DNA of 64,000 nucleotides from Scylla paramamosain. Its lineage: Eukaryota > Arthropoda > Malacostraca > Decapoda > Portunidae. The stretch lies in NCBI RefSeq assembly GCF_035594125.1, contig NC_087158.1:8234501-8298500 (forward strand), written 5' to 3'. Shown one piece after another: positions 41,701-61,981 of this stretch; position 1 is the stretch's first letter, and every line of letters starts with the position of its first letter. Below the pieces are notes generated by a model that was not told where the DNA came from, searched no databases, and was given only the letters and a program-made list of their open reading frames with translations. A program made the position numbers and the translations under genes.

Positions 41701-43760
41701 CCAACTATATGGGGAAATTAAATGACTTTACGAGAAACCTGTGTTTCTAGCGTTTTTCAGCATGTTAGTCACCAAAACAATAAATAATATTGAAGTCATT
41801 CAATGTGGGAATCCAAAACAAAATTACTTTAAACGTGTCTTTTTCGTGTTTTACGTAGAAAAACGCTAAAACGGATGCAAACCAATCAATATGAAGAAAT
41901 AGAATAAGATTACCAAAAAGGTATAATTTGAGTGTTTTTTGAGCGAAAATGGATGCAAAGGTATAATTTGAGTGTTTTTTGAGCGAAAATGGATGCAAAG
42001 CTCTCTCTATTGGTTAACAAAAGGACATTACAAGAAACGTGTATAATGAGTGTTTTATAGATTCTCAAGAATCACGAGGGAAAAAACGCAAAAACTCATC
42101 TATATGGAGAAGTTTCTTAGATACCAAAATGCTGAAACTCCTGAATAATACTCTTAATTGAGAAACAAAACAACCTTACCAAATGCGTGTATTTTGCGTG
42201 TTGTTCACATTCTTAGTTACCAAAACCCCAAATTTTATGTGAAAGTAGCTTTATGTGGGAAAAAAATGACATTACCAGAAAAGTGTCTTTTAAGTGTTTT
42301 TTTTTTTTTTTTTTTAGCATGATAGGCAATAAAGCACTAAAAAGCAGGGCAATCACATTACATGGGAATAAAACTAACTTTTACTAAGAACTTGCCTTTA
42401 AGTGTTTTTGAGCTCTTTATATACCAAAACGCTAAAACGAATGCAAAACACCCTTTATGGAGAAACAGAATAACATTACCAAAAACATGTATTTTGAGTG
42501 TTTTTAATCATGTTACCTATAAAAACGCTTAAATACATGCAAAGAACCTTATGTTTAAGAAATTAAAGGAGATTTCGAGAAATATGTATTACGAGTGTTT
42601 TTAAGTTCTTTAAGTACCATTTAGCTAAAACCCATAAACAACACTGTTTATAGAAAAAAAAATAAATAAATAGGAATTTATTTATTTTTTTGTTATTCAT
42701 AGGTACCAAGATGCCAAAATTCTGGCAAAATTCAGGAAAATTATGTGAAAAAAGAAAATTATGAAAAAAAATTAATTTTAGCTTTTTTCTCGGACTGTTA
42801 TGTACCAAACCCTAAAGTGCATGCAAAGCCACCTATATGCGGAAATTAAACGACCTTACCAGAAACCTGTCTTTTGTGTTTTTTTTTTTTTTTTTCACCA
42901 TGTTAGGCACCAAAACGATAAATAATATGGAAGTCACTCAATGTGGGAATCCATCACAAAATTACTGAAAAAGTGTCTTTTCAGTGTTTTACGTAGAAAA
43001 ACGCTAAAACGGATGCAAACCAACGAATATGGAGAAATAGAATAACATTACCATAAAGGTATATTTTGAGTTTTTTTTGAGCTTCTTACCCTCAAAAAAC
43101 GCGAAAATGGATGGAAAGCACTCTATACTGGGATACAAAAAGACATTACGAGAAACGTGTGTAATGAGTGTTTTATAGTTTCACAACAGCCACAAGGCAA
43201 AAATCGCAAAAACTCGGTGTATATGGAAAAGTTTCTTAGATACCAAAATGCTGAAACTCAGAAATAACACTCTTAATTGAGAATACAGAACAACCTTACC
43301 AAATGCATGTATTCTGAGTGCTTTTCACATTCTTAGTTACCAAAACCAAAAATTGCATGCGAAACTAGCTTTATGTGGGAAAAAAATGACATTACCAGAA
43401 AAATGTCTTTTGGGTGTTTTTGAGCGTGATAGGCAATAAAGCACTAAAAAGGAGGGCAATCACATTATATGAGAATAAAACCAACTTTTACCAAGAACCT
43501 GCCTTTACGTGTTTTTGAGCTTCTTACATACCAAAACGCTAAAACGCATGCAAAACACCCTTTATGGAGAAACAGAATAACATTACCAGTAACATGTATT
43601 TTGAGTGTTTTTGATCATGTTACCTATAAAAACGCCTAAATACATGCAAAGAACCCTATGTTTGGAAAATGAAAGGATGTTACGAGAAACGTGTATCATG
43701 AGTTTTTTTTTAGTTCGTTATGTATGAAAAAGCTAAAACCCACAAATAACACTCTTTATA
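38706..43760 (+). repeat. Higher-order satellite array, block 5
   Basis: This begins in the same phase after the retrotransposon tail as positions 31 and 60874. It holds about four and a half A-K units, with B anchors near 39368, 40466, 41570 and 42694 (periods 1098, 1104 and 1124 bp). An exact 40-bp tandem duplication lies at 41921-42000. Monomer I carries a long T-run near 42296-42315. The array ends within monomer A, directly at a strand switch. No gene is seen. Confidence 0.9.
41921..42000 (+). repeat. Exact 40-bp tandem duplication spanning an E/F monomer junction
   Basis: GTATAATTTGAGTGTTTTTT followed by GAGCGAAAATGGATGCAAAG occurs twice in a row without a difference (41921-41960 and 41961-42000). 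The F monomer here also lacks its usual TTACCTACAAAAAACGC segment. Confidence 0.93.
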
Positions 43761-43761
43761 G

Positions 43762-46700
43762 AGTGTTTTCTTACCTAACAACGTGAAAAACACTCAAAAA
43801 GCACATTTTTGTAATCTTGTTCTTTTCTCCATATAGAGTGCTCTTCAATGTGTCAAATAGGTCTTGGTACCTTAGAAATAAAAAAAAAAACACTCATAAT
43901 AAAAGTTTCTTCAAATGACTTTTCGTTTCACCTTGCAAAGTATTTTGCATGCATTTATGTTTCTTTTTATATGTAAAAAGAAAAAAAATTGTTTATGGTA
44001 ATAAAGGGTGTTTTGCATACATCTCAGCGTTATGGTACGTAAGCAGCTGAAAATACCCAAAAGATACATTTTTGGTTGACTTGTTCTTTCATATAGGTAG
44101 CTTTCCATGCTTTTTATAACTTTGGTACCTAACAACAACAATCGACACTCAAAAGACATGTTTCTGGAAATATCGTTTCATCTCCCCATAGATGGTGGTC
44201 TGGAGTCATTTTGACGTTTTGGTTCATAAAATTGTGAAAAACACAAAATAAACGTTTTTGGTAATATCCTGTTTCTCCATAGACAGTGGTACTAAATAGT
44301 TTTCCCGTTTGGTACCTAAGACGCTCAAAAACACTAATGGCATCTTTCTCGTAATGTCCTTTACTCGTATTTTATCCATATTGGGTGATTTCCATGCATT
44401 TTGGCATTTTGTTGCGTAACAATTTGAAAAAACACTCAAAATATACGTTTTCGGTAATGTTCTTCTGTTTCTTCATATATAATGTTATACATGCGTTTGT
44501 GCATTTTGCTACCTAAGAATTTCAAAACACTGATAAATGAAGTGTCTTTTTATTTCTTTTCCTATCGCCATTTAGGATACTTTGCCTGCATTTTTGCTTT
44601 TTTTTATACGTAAGAAGCTAAAAAAAAAAAATCAAAATACACGTTTCTGGTAATGTTATTATGTTTCTCCATAAAATGTGCTTTGCATGCATTTTAGCGT
44701 TTTGGCACGTAAGTAGCTGTAAAAACTCTCAAAATACACGCTTTTGGTAATGTTTTGCTTTTCCAAATAGGGAAGTTTCGTTGCTTTTTAGCGTTTTGGT
44801 ATCTAATATTGTTGTGTTTCTTTAAAGAGAGTATTATTTATGCATTTTCGCGTTTTGGTACCTGAGAAGCTCAAAAACGCTCTTAATATAAGTTTCTCAT
44901 AATGTCTTTGGTTACTTTTTTTTTTTTTTTTTTTGCGTAACAAGCTCAAAACATTGAAAATACACGCTTTTTTGGTAATGTTATTCATTTTTTTTCCCCC
45001 AAAAAAAGGCGTTTTGGATGCGTTTAAGTGTTTTTGTATATAAGTAGCTCATAAAGCACTGAAAAGAAAAGTTTTTGTAATCCTTTGTTTTCTCCTATAG
45101 GGTGCTTTCCTTGGTTTTAAGCTTCTTGGTACCTAACTCGCTCATAAACACTGAAAGGACATGTTTCTGGAAATGTTTCCTCTCCCCATATACTATGCTT
45201 TGCATGCATTTTCGCGTTGCGGTACCTAATAACGTGAAAAAAGCCTTAAAACACAAGTTTTGGTTAATCTTGTTCTGTTTCTCCATATAGAGTATTGTTA
45301 ACACGTTTTAGTGTTCTTGTACCTATGAAGCTCAATACCACTCAAAATATACGTTTCCTTTAATGTTTTCTTTTCCCCTTTTAGGGTTATTTGCACGTAT
45401 TTTATCGTTTTTGTATGTAACAGGCTCAAAATCTCTCAAAATGCATGTTTTTGGTAAAGCTGTTAAATTTCTCCATAAAGTGTGTTTTGCAACCGTTGTA
45501 GCGGTTTGGTACGTAAGTACCTCAAAACACTTAATGTTTTCCCATTTACGGTACTTTCCAAGCTTCTTAAGAGCTTTTTGTGCCTAACACACTCATAAAC
45601 TCTCAAAAGACATGTTTCTGGAAATGTCGTTTATTTTCCCCATATCGGGTGCTTTGTATGCATTTTGGCGTTTTGATACCTAACAAAGTTAAATACACTT
45701 AAAATACACGTTTTCTTCATACAGAATGCAAATCATACGTTTTATCGTTTTGGTACCTAATAAGCTAAAAAAAAAAAAACTCATAATACTAGTTTCTCTT
45801 AAAGTCTTTTCGTTTTCTTATATAGGGTACTTTATATGCATTTTGACGCTTTTGTACATAACAAGCTGAAAAATCGCTAAAAATGCTCGTTTTTGGTAAT
45901 GTTTTTGTTTTATCGTTTTGGTACATTATGAATTTAAAAACTTCCAAACACGTGAAAAGTCACGTTATTTCTTTTTCCCTTCAAACATAGTGCTCTTTTC
46001 ATACTTCTTAGTGTTTTGGTGCCTAACATGTATAACACTCTCTAAAGATAGGTTTCTTGTAATGTCGTTTTGTGTCGTCTTTTAGAAGTCTTTGCATGTA
46101 TTTTTGCATTTTGGTACCTAATAATATGAAAACCACTCAAAACATATATTTTCATTCGTGTTGTTTTGTTTCTCCATATAGGGTACTATTAAGGTGCCCC
46201 TGTGTTTCGGACCTAAAAAGCTCAAAAGCTCTCATAATATACGTTTCCCGAAACGTCTTCGTTTCCCGGCAGAGGGAACTTTGCATACATTTCGGCGTTT
46301 TTCTAATTACATACCTCAAAAACACTGAAAATATAGTTTTTTTTTTTTTGGTATTGTTATTTTGTTTCTCCATAAAGCATGTTTTGCATCTGTTCAAGCG
46401 TTTTGATATAAAAGTAGCTCAAAAACAGTAAAAAAATACTATTTTTTTGATAATTTTGTTTTATATTCCCATATAGGATGCTTTCCATTTTTATTTTTTA
46501 GAGTTTGGTGCCTAACACGCTCATAAACACTCAAAATTCACGTTTCTGGAAATTTCGTTTCGTTTCTCCCATAGATTGCACTTTGCATGAATTTCGACGT
46601 TTTGGTACATAACATTGTGAAAACAAACAAAATACACGTTTTTAGTAATGTTCCTCTGTTTCTCCATATAGAGTGGTATTCGTGCATTTTCGTATTTTTC

Positions 46701-47430
46701 AACCTAATAAGGTGTAAAACACTTACAATATACGTTTCTCGTAATGTCTTTTCGTTTCCCCATATTGGGAACTTTACATGAATTTTGACAATTTTTTACG
46801 TAATTAGCTTAAAACATTAAAAATACACGTTTTCCCGTTTCTCCATAAAAGGTGTTTTGCATGCGCCTTTGCGTTTTAGTATGTAAGTAGCTCTAAACAA
46901 TGAAAAGACTTTTTTGTAATGTTTTGTTTTCCCATGTATGGTTCTTTCATTGCTTTTTAGCATTTTGGTACCTAATACGCTTACAAACACTGAAAAGACG
47001 CGTTTCTAGAATTGTCGTATTTTCCCTCATATACTCGTATGATGTATATGTGCATGTATTTTAGCGTTTTCGTTTCTCCATATAGAGTGTTATTCATTCG
47101 CTTTATCGTTTTGGTACCTAATAAGTTGGAAACACTCATAATGCACGTTTCTCGTAATGTATTTTCGTATCCATATATAGTGTACTTTGCATGCATTTTG
47201 GCGCTTTTTGTACGTGACAAGCTTAAGAAATAAAATTAAATACTAGTTTCTGGTAAGGTTATTTGTTTTTTCCATGAAGGGATTTTTGCAAGCATTTCAG
47301 CGTTTTTGTATGTTAGTAACTGAAAAATACCCCCAAAATACGTTTTTTTTGGGAGAATGTTGTTTTTGCTTTTCCAGTATAGGGAAGTTTTCATGCTTTT
47401 TACTGTTTTGTTGTTAACAAGTTCATATAC
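43762..47430 (-). repeat. Diverged monomeric satellite, inverted orientation
   Basis: All boxes read as reverse complements (GCGTTTTGGTACCTAA, CTCAAAAACACTCAAAATAC, GTTTCTCCATATAG) for 3.7 kb. The left switch abuts the HOR block at GAGTGTTTTCTTACC. The right switch is near 47430 (GTTAACAAGTTCATATACAC). The part from about 46573 is also present, inverted, at the right end of the window. No higher-order period and no gene are seen. Confidence 0.85.
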
Positions 47431-51920
<4,490 letters not shown>

Positions 51921-54900
51921 TTGTTACCTAACCATGTGAAAAGCAATAAAAATACTCACTTTTGTTAATGTTGTGTTCCTATATAAAGATTATTAATTTT
52001 ACACCCGTTTTAGCATTTTCGTGATGTCTTTTCGTTTTTGCATGAATTTTGGTATTTTTCTACGAAACAAGCTGAAAAAGCACTCAAAACAAACGATTTT
52101 ATACTGTTTCTCCATAAAAGTTGTTTTGCATGCTTCTTAGCATTTTCGTAAGTCGTTCAAAAAGACCAAAGAGAAAAGTTTTTGGTAATGATGTTTCTTT
52201 TTTTCCATATTGGGTACTTTTCATGCTTTTTTAACCGTTTTGGTGCCTAACACGCTCATAAACACTCAAAAAACACATTTCTGGAAATATCGTTTCCTTT
52301 TCCTTATAGGAAAAGGAAACGATATTTCCAGAAATGTGTTTTGTGTACATTTTGGCGTTTTGGTACCTAACCATGTGAAATACACTCAAAACGCAAGTTT
52401 TTTATAATGTTAATTGTCTCCATATATTTAGGCGTTTTAGCGTTTTAGTACCTAAGAAACAAAAAAAAAAAACACTCATAACACAAGTTTCTCGTAACGA
52501 GTTTTTGTTTCCTCAGATCGCGTAATCAAGCATTTTGGCATTTTTCTACGTAATAAGCTCAAAAAACTCTCGAAATACTTGGTTTCAGTAATATTATCAT
52601 GTTTTCTACATGAAGAGTGTTTGCATACATTTTTGCGTTTTGGTACCTAACAAGATCATAATCACTCAAAAAACATGTTCCTGGAAATGTCTTTTTTTTT
52701 TTCTCCTAATATAGGGTACCTTACATATATTTATGCATTTAATTACTTAACAGTGTAAAAGAATACACAAAACACGTTTGTTTTTTTCTTTTGATGTTGT
52801 TCTGTTTCTCCATTTAGAGTTTTATTACAGGGTTTTCGCGTTTTTGTAGACAGGAAACTCAAAAACACTCATAACACACGTTTCTCGCAATGTCTTTTCA
52901 TTTCCTCATTCTTTGCATGCATTTTGGCGATTTTGTACGTAACAAACTCAAAAGCATTTAAATACTTGTTTTTGTTAAAGTTATTCTCTTTCTATTTAAA
53001 AGGGTGTTTTCCATTCGTTTTATGGTTTTTGTACATAAATAGCTCAAAAACACACCCAACACACGTTTTTAGAAATGTTGTTTTGCTTTCCCCATAGAGG
53101 AACTATTCCATGCCTTTTAGCGTTTTTTGTGCCTAACACGCTTATAAACACACACAAAAAAAATACATGTTTCTGGAAATGTCGTTTCATTTCCCTAGAG
53201 GGGGCACTTTGCATGCATTTTGGCGTTTTTGCTATCTTACAATGTGAAAAAAAACTCAAAAATCACGTTTTTTTGGTAATTTTCTTTTATTTATTTATTT
53301 TTTCCATATAGAGTAATACTATTTATGTCTTTTAACGTTTTGGTACCAAAAACTTAAAAACTGATAATACACTTTTCTTGTAATGTCTCTTCGTTTTCTA
53401 ATATTAGGTACTTTGCATACATTTTGGCGTTTTCGTAGGTAACAAACTGAAAACCCTTAACATACTTCTTTTTCGTAATTTTATTGTGTTTCTCCATAAA
53501 TCATGTTTCACGTGCGTTTTAGCGTTTTGGTACGTAAGTAGCTCAAAAACATTTTGGTGCCTAACACGATCATAAACACTCAACAGACACGTTTCACGAT
53601 ATATCATTTTCTTTCCCAACTATAGCCTATTTTTCCTGTTTTTTGGCTTTTTGGCACCTAATAATGTGTAATACACATATAACACAAGTTATTGGTAATG
53701 TTTTTTTTTTTTTTTTCATAGAGAGTGCTATTAATGCCTTTTAACATTTTGGTACCTAAGAAGCTCAAAAGCACTAATAATACACGTTTCAGGTAATGCC
53801 CTTTCGTTTCCCATAGTCTACTTTGTGTGCATATTGTCGTTTTTGTAACAAACTCAAAAACATTTTTTTTTTTTCGCAAATATATAATGTTTCGCCATAT
53901 TTTTTTTTTTTTGGCATGCATTTTACCATTATGATACGTAATTACCTGAAAAACAGAAAAACACTGAAAAGAGACGGTTTCGGTGACGTTTTGTTATCCA
54001 TATAGGGTGTTTTTTATTTTTTATTTGTTTTTTTTTTTTCGTTTTGGTACTTAACACGCTAATAAACTCATAAAAGACACGTTACTAGAAATTTAATTTT
54101 TTTTCCCTATATAGGGATCGTTGGATGCATTTTGGTGTTTTGGTATCTATGAAAGTGAAAAAAAACACTCAAAACACATGTATTTGGTAATGTTTTGTAT
54201 CTTCATATAGAATGTTATTCATGGTTTATTGCGTTTTGCTACCTAAGAAGCTCAAAAACATTCATAACACACGTTTCTTGTAATGCCTTTCCGTTTCTCC
54301 ATATAAAATTTTCGTACCTAAGAAGGATGTATTTTGGCGTTTTTCCACCTAAGCTCACAAAACACTCAAAAAACTTGTTTTTAGTAATATTATTATTTTT
54401 CTCCATAAATTGTGTTTTGCATGCATTTTTTTGCGTTTTTGGTACGTAAGATACTGAAAAAAAAAACACTCAAAAGACACGTTTTTTGGTACTATTGTTG
54501 TTTTTGTTTTTTTTTCATATAGAATGCTATTCATGCGTTTTAGAGTTTTGGTACTTAAGAAGCTCAAAAAACAAATTTCTCGTAAAGACTTTTCGTTTCT
54601 CAATATCGAGTGCTTTGCATGCATTTCGCTGTTATATCTCCTAATAATGTGAAATACACTTACAATACACGTTTTTGGTATTAATCTTCTTTTTCTCCAA
54701 ATAAAGTGCTATTCATGCGTTTCAACGTTTTGGTACCTAAGAAGCTAAAAAAAAAAAAATAATGATAATAAACGTTTTTTGTAATGTCGTTTCGGTTCCC
54801 CATATAGGATAGTTTGTATGCATTTTGGTGTTTTCGACGTAAAAAAAAACTCAAAAAACACTCGTTATTTATTTTCCATAAGGATATAATTCATGTTTTT

Positions 54901-56265
54901 TTTTTTTAACCGTTTTCCTTGCTAATGCGTTAAAAACACTGAAAATATATGATTCTGGAAATGTAGTTCTGTTTCCCCTTATAGGGATATTTAAATGCAC
55001 TTCGCCGTTTTGATACCTAACAATGTTAAAAACATTCAAAATAAAAATTTTTTGATAATAATTTATGTTTCTTTTATATAGTGTGATATTCATACATATT
55101 TTTTTCTGGTTTGGTACCTAAAAAGCTCAAAAACAATCATAATACACGTTTCTCGTAAAGCTCTTTCGTTTCCCCTTATAAACTATTTTCCATGCAATTC
55201 AGCGTTTTTGTACGTAAAAAGCTGAAAAAAAATACACGTTTTTTGCTAAAGTTATTTTGTTTTTGCATAAAGCATTTACATGCATTTTATCATTTTACGA
55301 CGTAAGTAGCTCAAAAACTCTCAGATGTTTTATTAATGTTTGTTTTACGTTTTTTTTTTTTTTTTAGCATTTTTGTGCCTAGCACGCTCACAAACACACA
55401 AAAGACCCGTTTCTTGAAATCTCGTTTCCTATCCCGATATAAGGTACTTTCCATACATTTTGGCGTTTTGGTATCTAACAACGTGAAAAATCACTCTAAA
55501 TACCAATTTTTGGTTATCTTATTATGTTTCTATATATAGGGTGCTATGCATACTTTTTCTCGTTTTGGTACCAAAGAAGCTCAAAAACAAAAAAAAAAAA
55601 AATACACATAGGGTAATTTACATACATTTTGGCGTTTTCTACGTATTGAGTTGAAAAGCACTAAAAACACGTTTCTTTTGTAATTTTTTACTATTCCTCC
55701 ATACTTTTTTTTTTTTTTTGCATGCATTTTGGCGTTTTGGTACATACCTCAAAAAACACTGAAAAGAGATGTATGTAGTTATATTATTTTGTTTACTCAT
55801 ACAGGATGATTTCCATACATTTTGGGTTTTGGTGCTTAGCACGCTCATAAACACTCAAAAAGACACGTTTCTGGAAATATCGCTTTGCATGCTTTTGGTG
55901 ATTTGTTGCCTAACAATATGAAATACAGTCGAGATACATGTTTTCGATAATGCTTTTCTGTTTCTCCATATAGAATGTTATTCATGCACTTTAACATTTT
56001 GGTAGCTAAGAACCTCAAAATACTCATAATACAAGTTTCTCATGAAGTCTTTTTGTTTCCCTATATAGGGTACTTTGCATGCATTTTTGCTTTTTCTACG
56101 TAACAAGCTATAAAAAAAAAATAAAAAAAATGTATGATTTTGATAATATTATTCTGTTTCTACATTAAAGTTTTTTTGCATGCGTTTTAGCGTTTTGGTA
56201 CGTAAATAAATGAAAAGACTCAAAAGGCACGATTAATGTAATGTTGTTTTGTTTTTCGAAATAGA
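51921..56265 (-). repeat. Diverged monomeric satellite, inverted orientation
   Basis: 4.3 kb of monomers reading as reverse complements, without higher-order order. T-runs and A-runs are common. It contains the perfect hairpin at 52270-52342. It switches back to forward near 56265 (AGAAATCATGTATTTTGAGT). No gene is seen. Confidence 0.84.
52270..52342. repeat. Perfect hairpin, 35-bp arms and 3-nt loop
   Basis: 52270-52304 pairs base for base with 52308-52342 around the loop TAT. The arm begins AAAACACATTTCTGGAAATA. Each arm is a normal satellite segment, so the monomer has been copied back on itself. Beyond the arms the two sides diverge at once. Confidence 0.93.
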
Positions 56266-59050
<2,785 letters not shown>

Positions 59051-60873
59051 AAATAAATATTTCTTTGATAAATTACATTCAAGGCAGGGAACATCCCTTA
59101 CAGAAGAATAAGATCGCAGAAGAATGGTCCTAAATGGATGACTGAGGATAAAACACTACATAGGGCGAAAGAGAAGTATATATATATAAGATTAAAGACA
59201 GGGGAAGTGGTTTTAAGGCCATAATATAATGAATTAGAAAAGTCAGGAGTTTAACAAGGAAAGCTAAAAATAGTTATGCATTAAAGGTAGCCAGCCAAGC
59301 GAAGATGGACCCCAAGGGATTTTATCAGACATATAAGACGAAGAATACAGAAACAATAGTTCCTTAAAGACAGCAGAATGGGACCTGCTTAGTTGTTAGG
59401 AGGAGATTAGTAAAATTGTGAACGAGTATTTTTTAACTGTCTTTGCCCAGGAAAACATGCAGAATTTGCCGAATAGTGAGAAGATATTTAGAATAGAAGA
59501 GAATGAGAAGCTGACAGATATTACTATAACTAAAGAAATAGTGGAACAGGAGATAGATAAGCTGAAAAGTTCAAGTCACCAGGACCAGATGAAATATATT
59601 CCAGAGTATTTAAGGAATGGAAAAAGGTTATAAGTAATCTGTTAGTTTCTGTCCTTAGGAAATCACTTTAGTCATGTGAGGTATCGGTAATGTGGAGGCA
59701 GATAATGGTGATAGTTATGGCATCCTATATCAGGACTTTAGTAAAGCATTTGACAAGGTACCCAATCAGAGGCAACTGAGAAAGGTTAGGGCGCACGAGA
59801 GAGATGAGGTGTTTAGATTGGATAAGGTCATGGCTAAACGGCAGGCGACAGAGTGTTGTAATAAACGGCTCTAAATTCGAGTGGGGTCAAGTAATTAGTG
59901 GGGTGACAAAGGAATTATTAGTATTAGGGCCGATGTTGTTTGTTATATATATCAATGACTTGGATAGTGGAATTAGTAATGTTGTTAGTAAATTTGCGGA
60001 TGACACGAGAGTATGTAGATTAACTAGGTCTGAATCGCATACCATCGCCTTGCAGGCAGATTTGGATAGGATGAACGAATGGACAGACAGATGGCAAATG
60101 CAGTTTAATATCAACAAATTGAAAGCACTTAGCGTAAGTAGAAGAAACCCACACATTAGTTACACAATGAACAACCAAGTTCTGGTAGGTTCAGGGTAAG
60201 AAAAAGATTTGAGATTTAAAGTTAGCTCTGAACTCCGTCTAAGAAAGCAATGCAAAGAGGCCAGAAACAAAGCAAATAGTGTATTATGATTCATTTTCAG
60301 GAGTGCTAAAAGTAGAATTCCCGAAGTAATATTAAAGTTACATTTGGCGCTGGTCAGACTTCATAATTTATAGACTACGCTGTCCAATTCTGGTCACCAC
60401 ATCACAGGAAGGATAAAAGTCTATTAGAATCAGTAGAAAGGAGAATGACTAAAAGGATACAGGGGATGAGGAGTATTCCTTACGAAGCGAGATTCAAGCT
60501 GTTAAATTTACATTCTTTAGAGAGACGTAGGTTAAGAGTGGACCTCATAGAAGTCTTTAAGTGGTATATGGATTATAACAAGGGGAACATAAGGAAAATT
60601 CTTAGAATCTCTAACCATGATAGAACAAGAAAAATGGGTTCAAGCCTGAAAACAAGAAGGAATTGGTTCTCAAATAAAGTAGTAGATGACTGGAACGGAC
60701 GTAGTAATCAAGCTGTTAGTGCTGAGGCATTTGGGAACTGCAAGAGAAAATTAGACATTTATGGATGGGGATGATAGGTGGAAATAGGTAGGCATATTTC
60801 ATACAAATACTGCCATGTGTAGGCCTGATGCCTTCTTGCAGATTTACTTATTTCTTATGTTCTTATATTCTTA
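59051..60873 (+). mobile_element. Non-LTR retrotransposon remnant, copy B (longest)
   Basis: This is a 1.82-kb, 5'-truncated Jockey/CR1-like element with the 3' tail intact (ending ATTTACTTATTTC plus 'cttatgtt'-like units). It keeps the 179 bp lost from copy A, so it is the best source for reconstructing the relationships among copies. There is no endonuclease domain. It shares left and right satellite flanks with copy A and the right flank with copies Y and the one left of the window. Confidence 0.87.
59095..60774 (+). pseudogene. Broken reverse transcriptase ORF2 fragment (copy B)
   Basis: Motifs are found in several frames, in the order of a non-LTR reverse transcriptase. First comes the linker (NIPYRRIRS, NGPKWMT). 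NEYFLTVFAQENMQNLPNSE follows at 59418 onwards. SPGPDE is at 59576-59593, in another frame than the preceding piece. Motif A, DFSKAFD, is at 59734-59754. A frameshift near 59815 leads to SWLNGRRQSVVINGSK. Then come PMLFVIYINDLDSG and the active-site FADDT at 59993-60007. After a break, the C-terminal 109 codons (60445-60774) begin MTKRIQGMRSIPYEARFKLL. At least three frameshifts make it inactive. By analogy the intact enzyme would perform target-primed reverse transcription in the nucleus. The Jockey/CR1 assignment is by recognition only; a related clade is possible. Confidence 0.82.
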
Positions 60874-61981
60874 TTACCAAAAGCGTGTATTTTCAGTGTT
60901 TTTCAGCTATTACATGAAAAAAAATGCCAAAATGCATGCAAAGCACCCTAAATGAGTAAAAAAAAGGGACATTACGAGAAACGTGCATTATGAGTGTTTT
61001 TCAGATTCTTAGATACCAAAATGCTGAAACTCCTGAATAAAACTTTTAATAAAAAAACAGAATAACCTTACTAAATGCGTGTACTTTGAGAGTTTTTCAC
61101 ATTCTTAGTTACCAAAACCCCAAATTTCATGCGAAACTAGCTTTATGTGGGAAGAAAAAGTGACATTACCAGAAAAGTGTCTTTTGAGTGTTTTTAAGCG
61201 TGTTAGGCAATAAAGCACTAAAAAGAAGGGCAATCATATTACATGGGAATAAAGCCAACTTTTACCAAGAACTTGCCTTTAGGTGTTTTGAGCTCCTTAT
61301 ATACCAGATCGCTAAAACGCATGCAAAACACCCTTTATGGAGAAACACATTAACATTACCAAAAACATGTATTTTGAATGTTTTTCATCATGTTATCTCT
61401 AAAAACGCTTAAATACATGCAAAGAACCCTATGTCTGGGAAACGAAAGGACATTACGAGAAACGTGTATTATGAGTGTTTTTTAAGTTCCATAAGTACCA
61501 AAAAGCTAAAACCTCTTTATAAAGAAAAAAAAAATAATAAAAAAAATAGGATTTCTTTTTTGTGGGGGGTATTCTTCTTCATAGGTACCGAGATGCCAAA
61601 ATTCTGGCAAAATTCAGGGAAATTATGTGAAAAAAGAACATTATCAAAAAAGTTAATTTTAGCTTTTTTCGGACTATTATATACGAAACCTTAAAGTGCA
61701 TGCAAAGCCAACTATATTGGAAAATTAAACGACTTTACTAGAAACCTGTGTTTTGACTGTTTTTCAGCATGTTAGTCACCAAAACAATAAATAATATGGA
61801 AGTCATTCTATATGAGAATCCAAAACAAAATTACTGAAAACGCGTCTTTTCCGTGTTCTACGTAGAAAAAAAGCTAAAACGGATGCAAACCAACCAATAT
61901 GTAGAAGTAGAATAAGATTACCAAAAAGGTATATTTTGAATGTTTTTGAGTTTTATATTTACAAAAAACGCGAAAATGGAT
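60874..61981 (+). repeat. Higher-order satellite, block 6 (about one unit)
   Basis: Starts in the same phase after the retrotransposon tail as the other three junctions. It runs through one A-K unit (B anchor near 61577) and stops inside monomer F at the inverted duplication boundary (CGCGAAAATGGATG, then CCTTTTAGCGG). The T-run of the A/B hinge is interrupted by GGGGGG here. No gene is seen. Confidence 0.87.
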
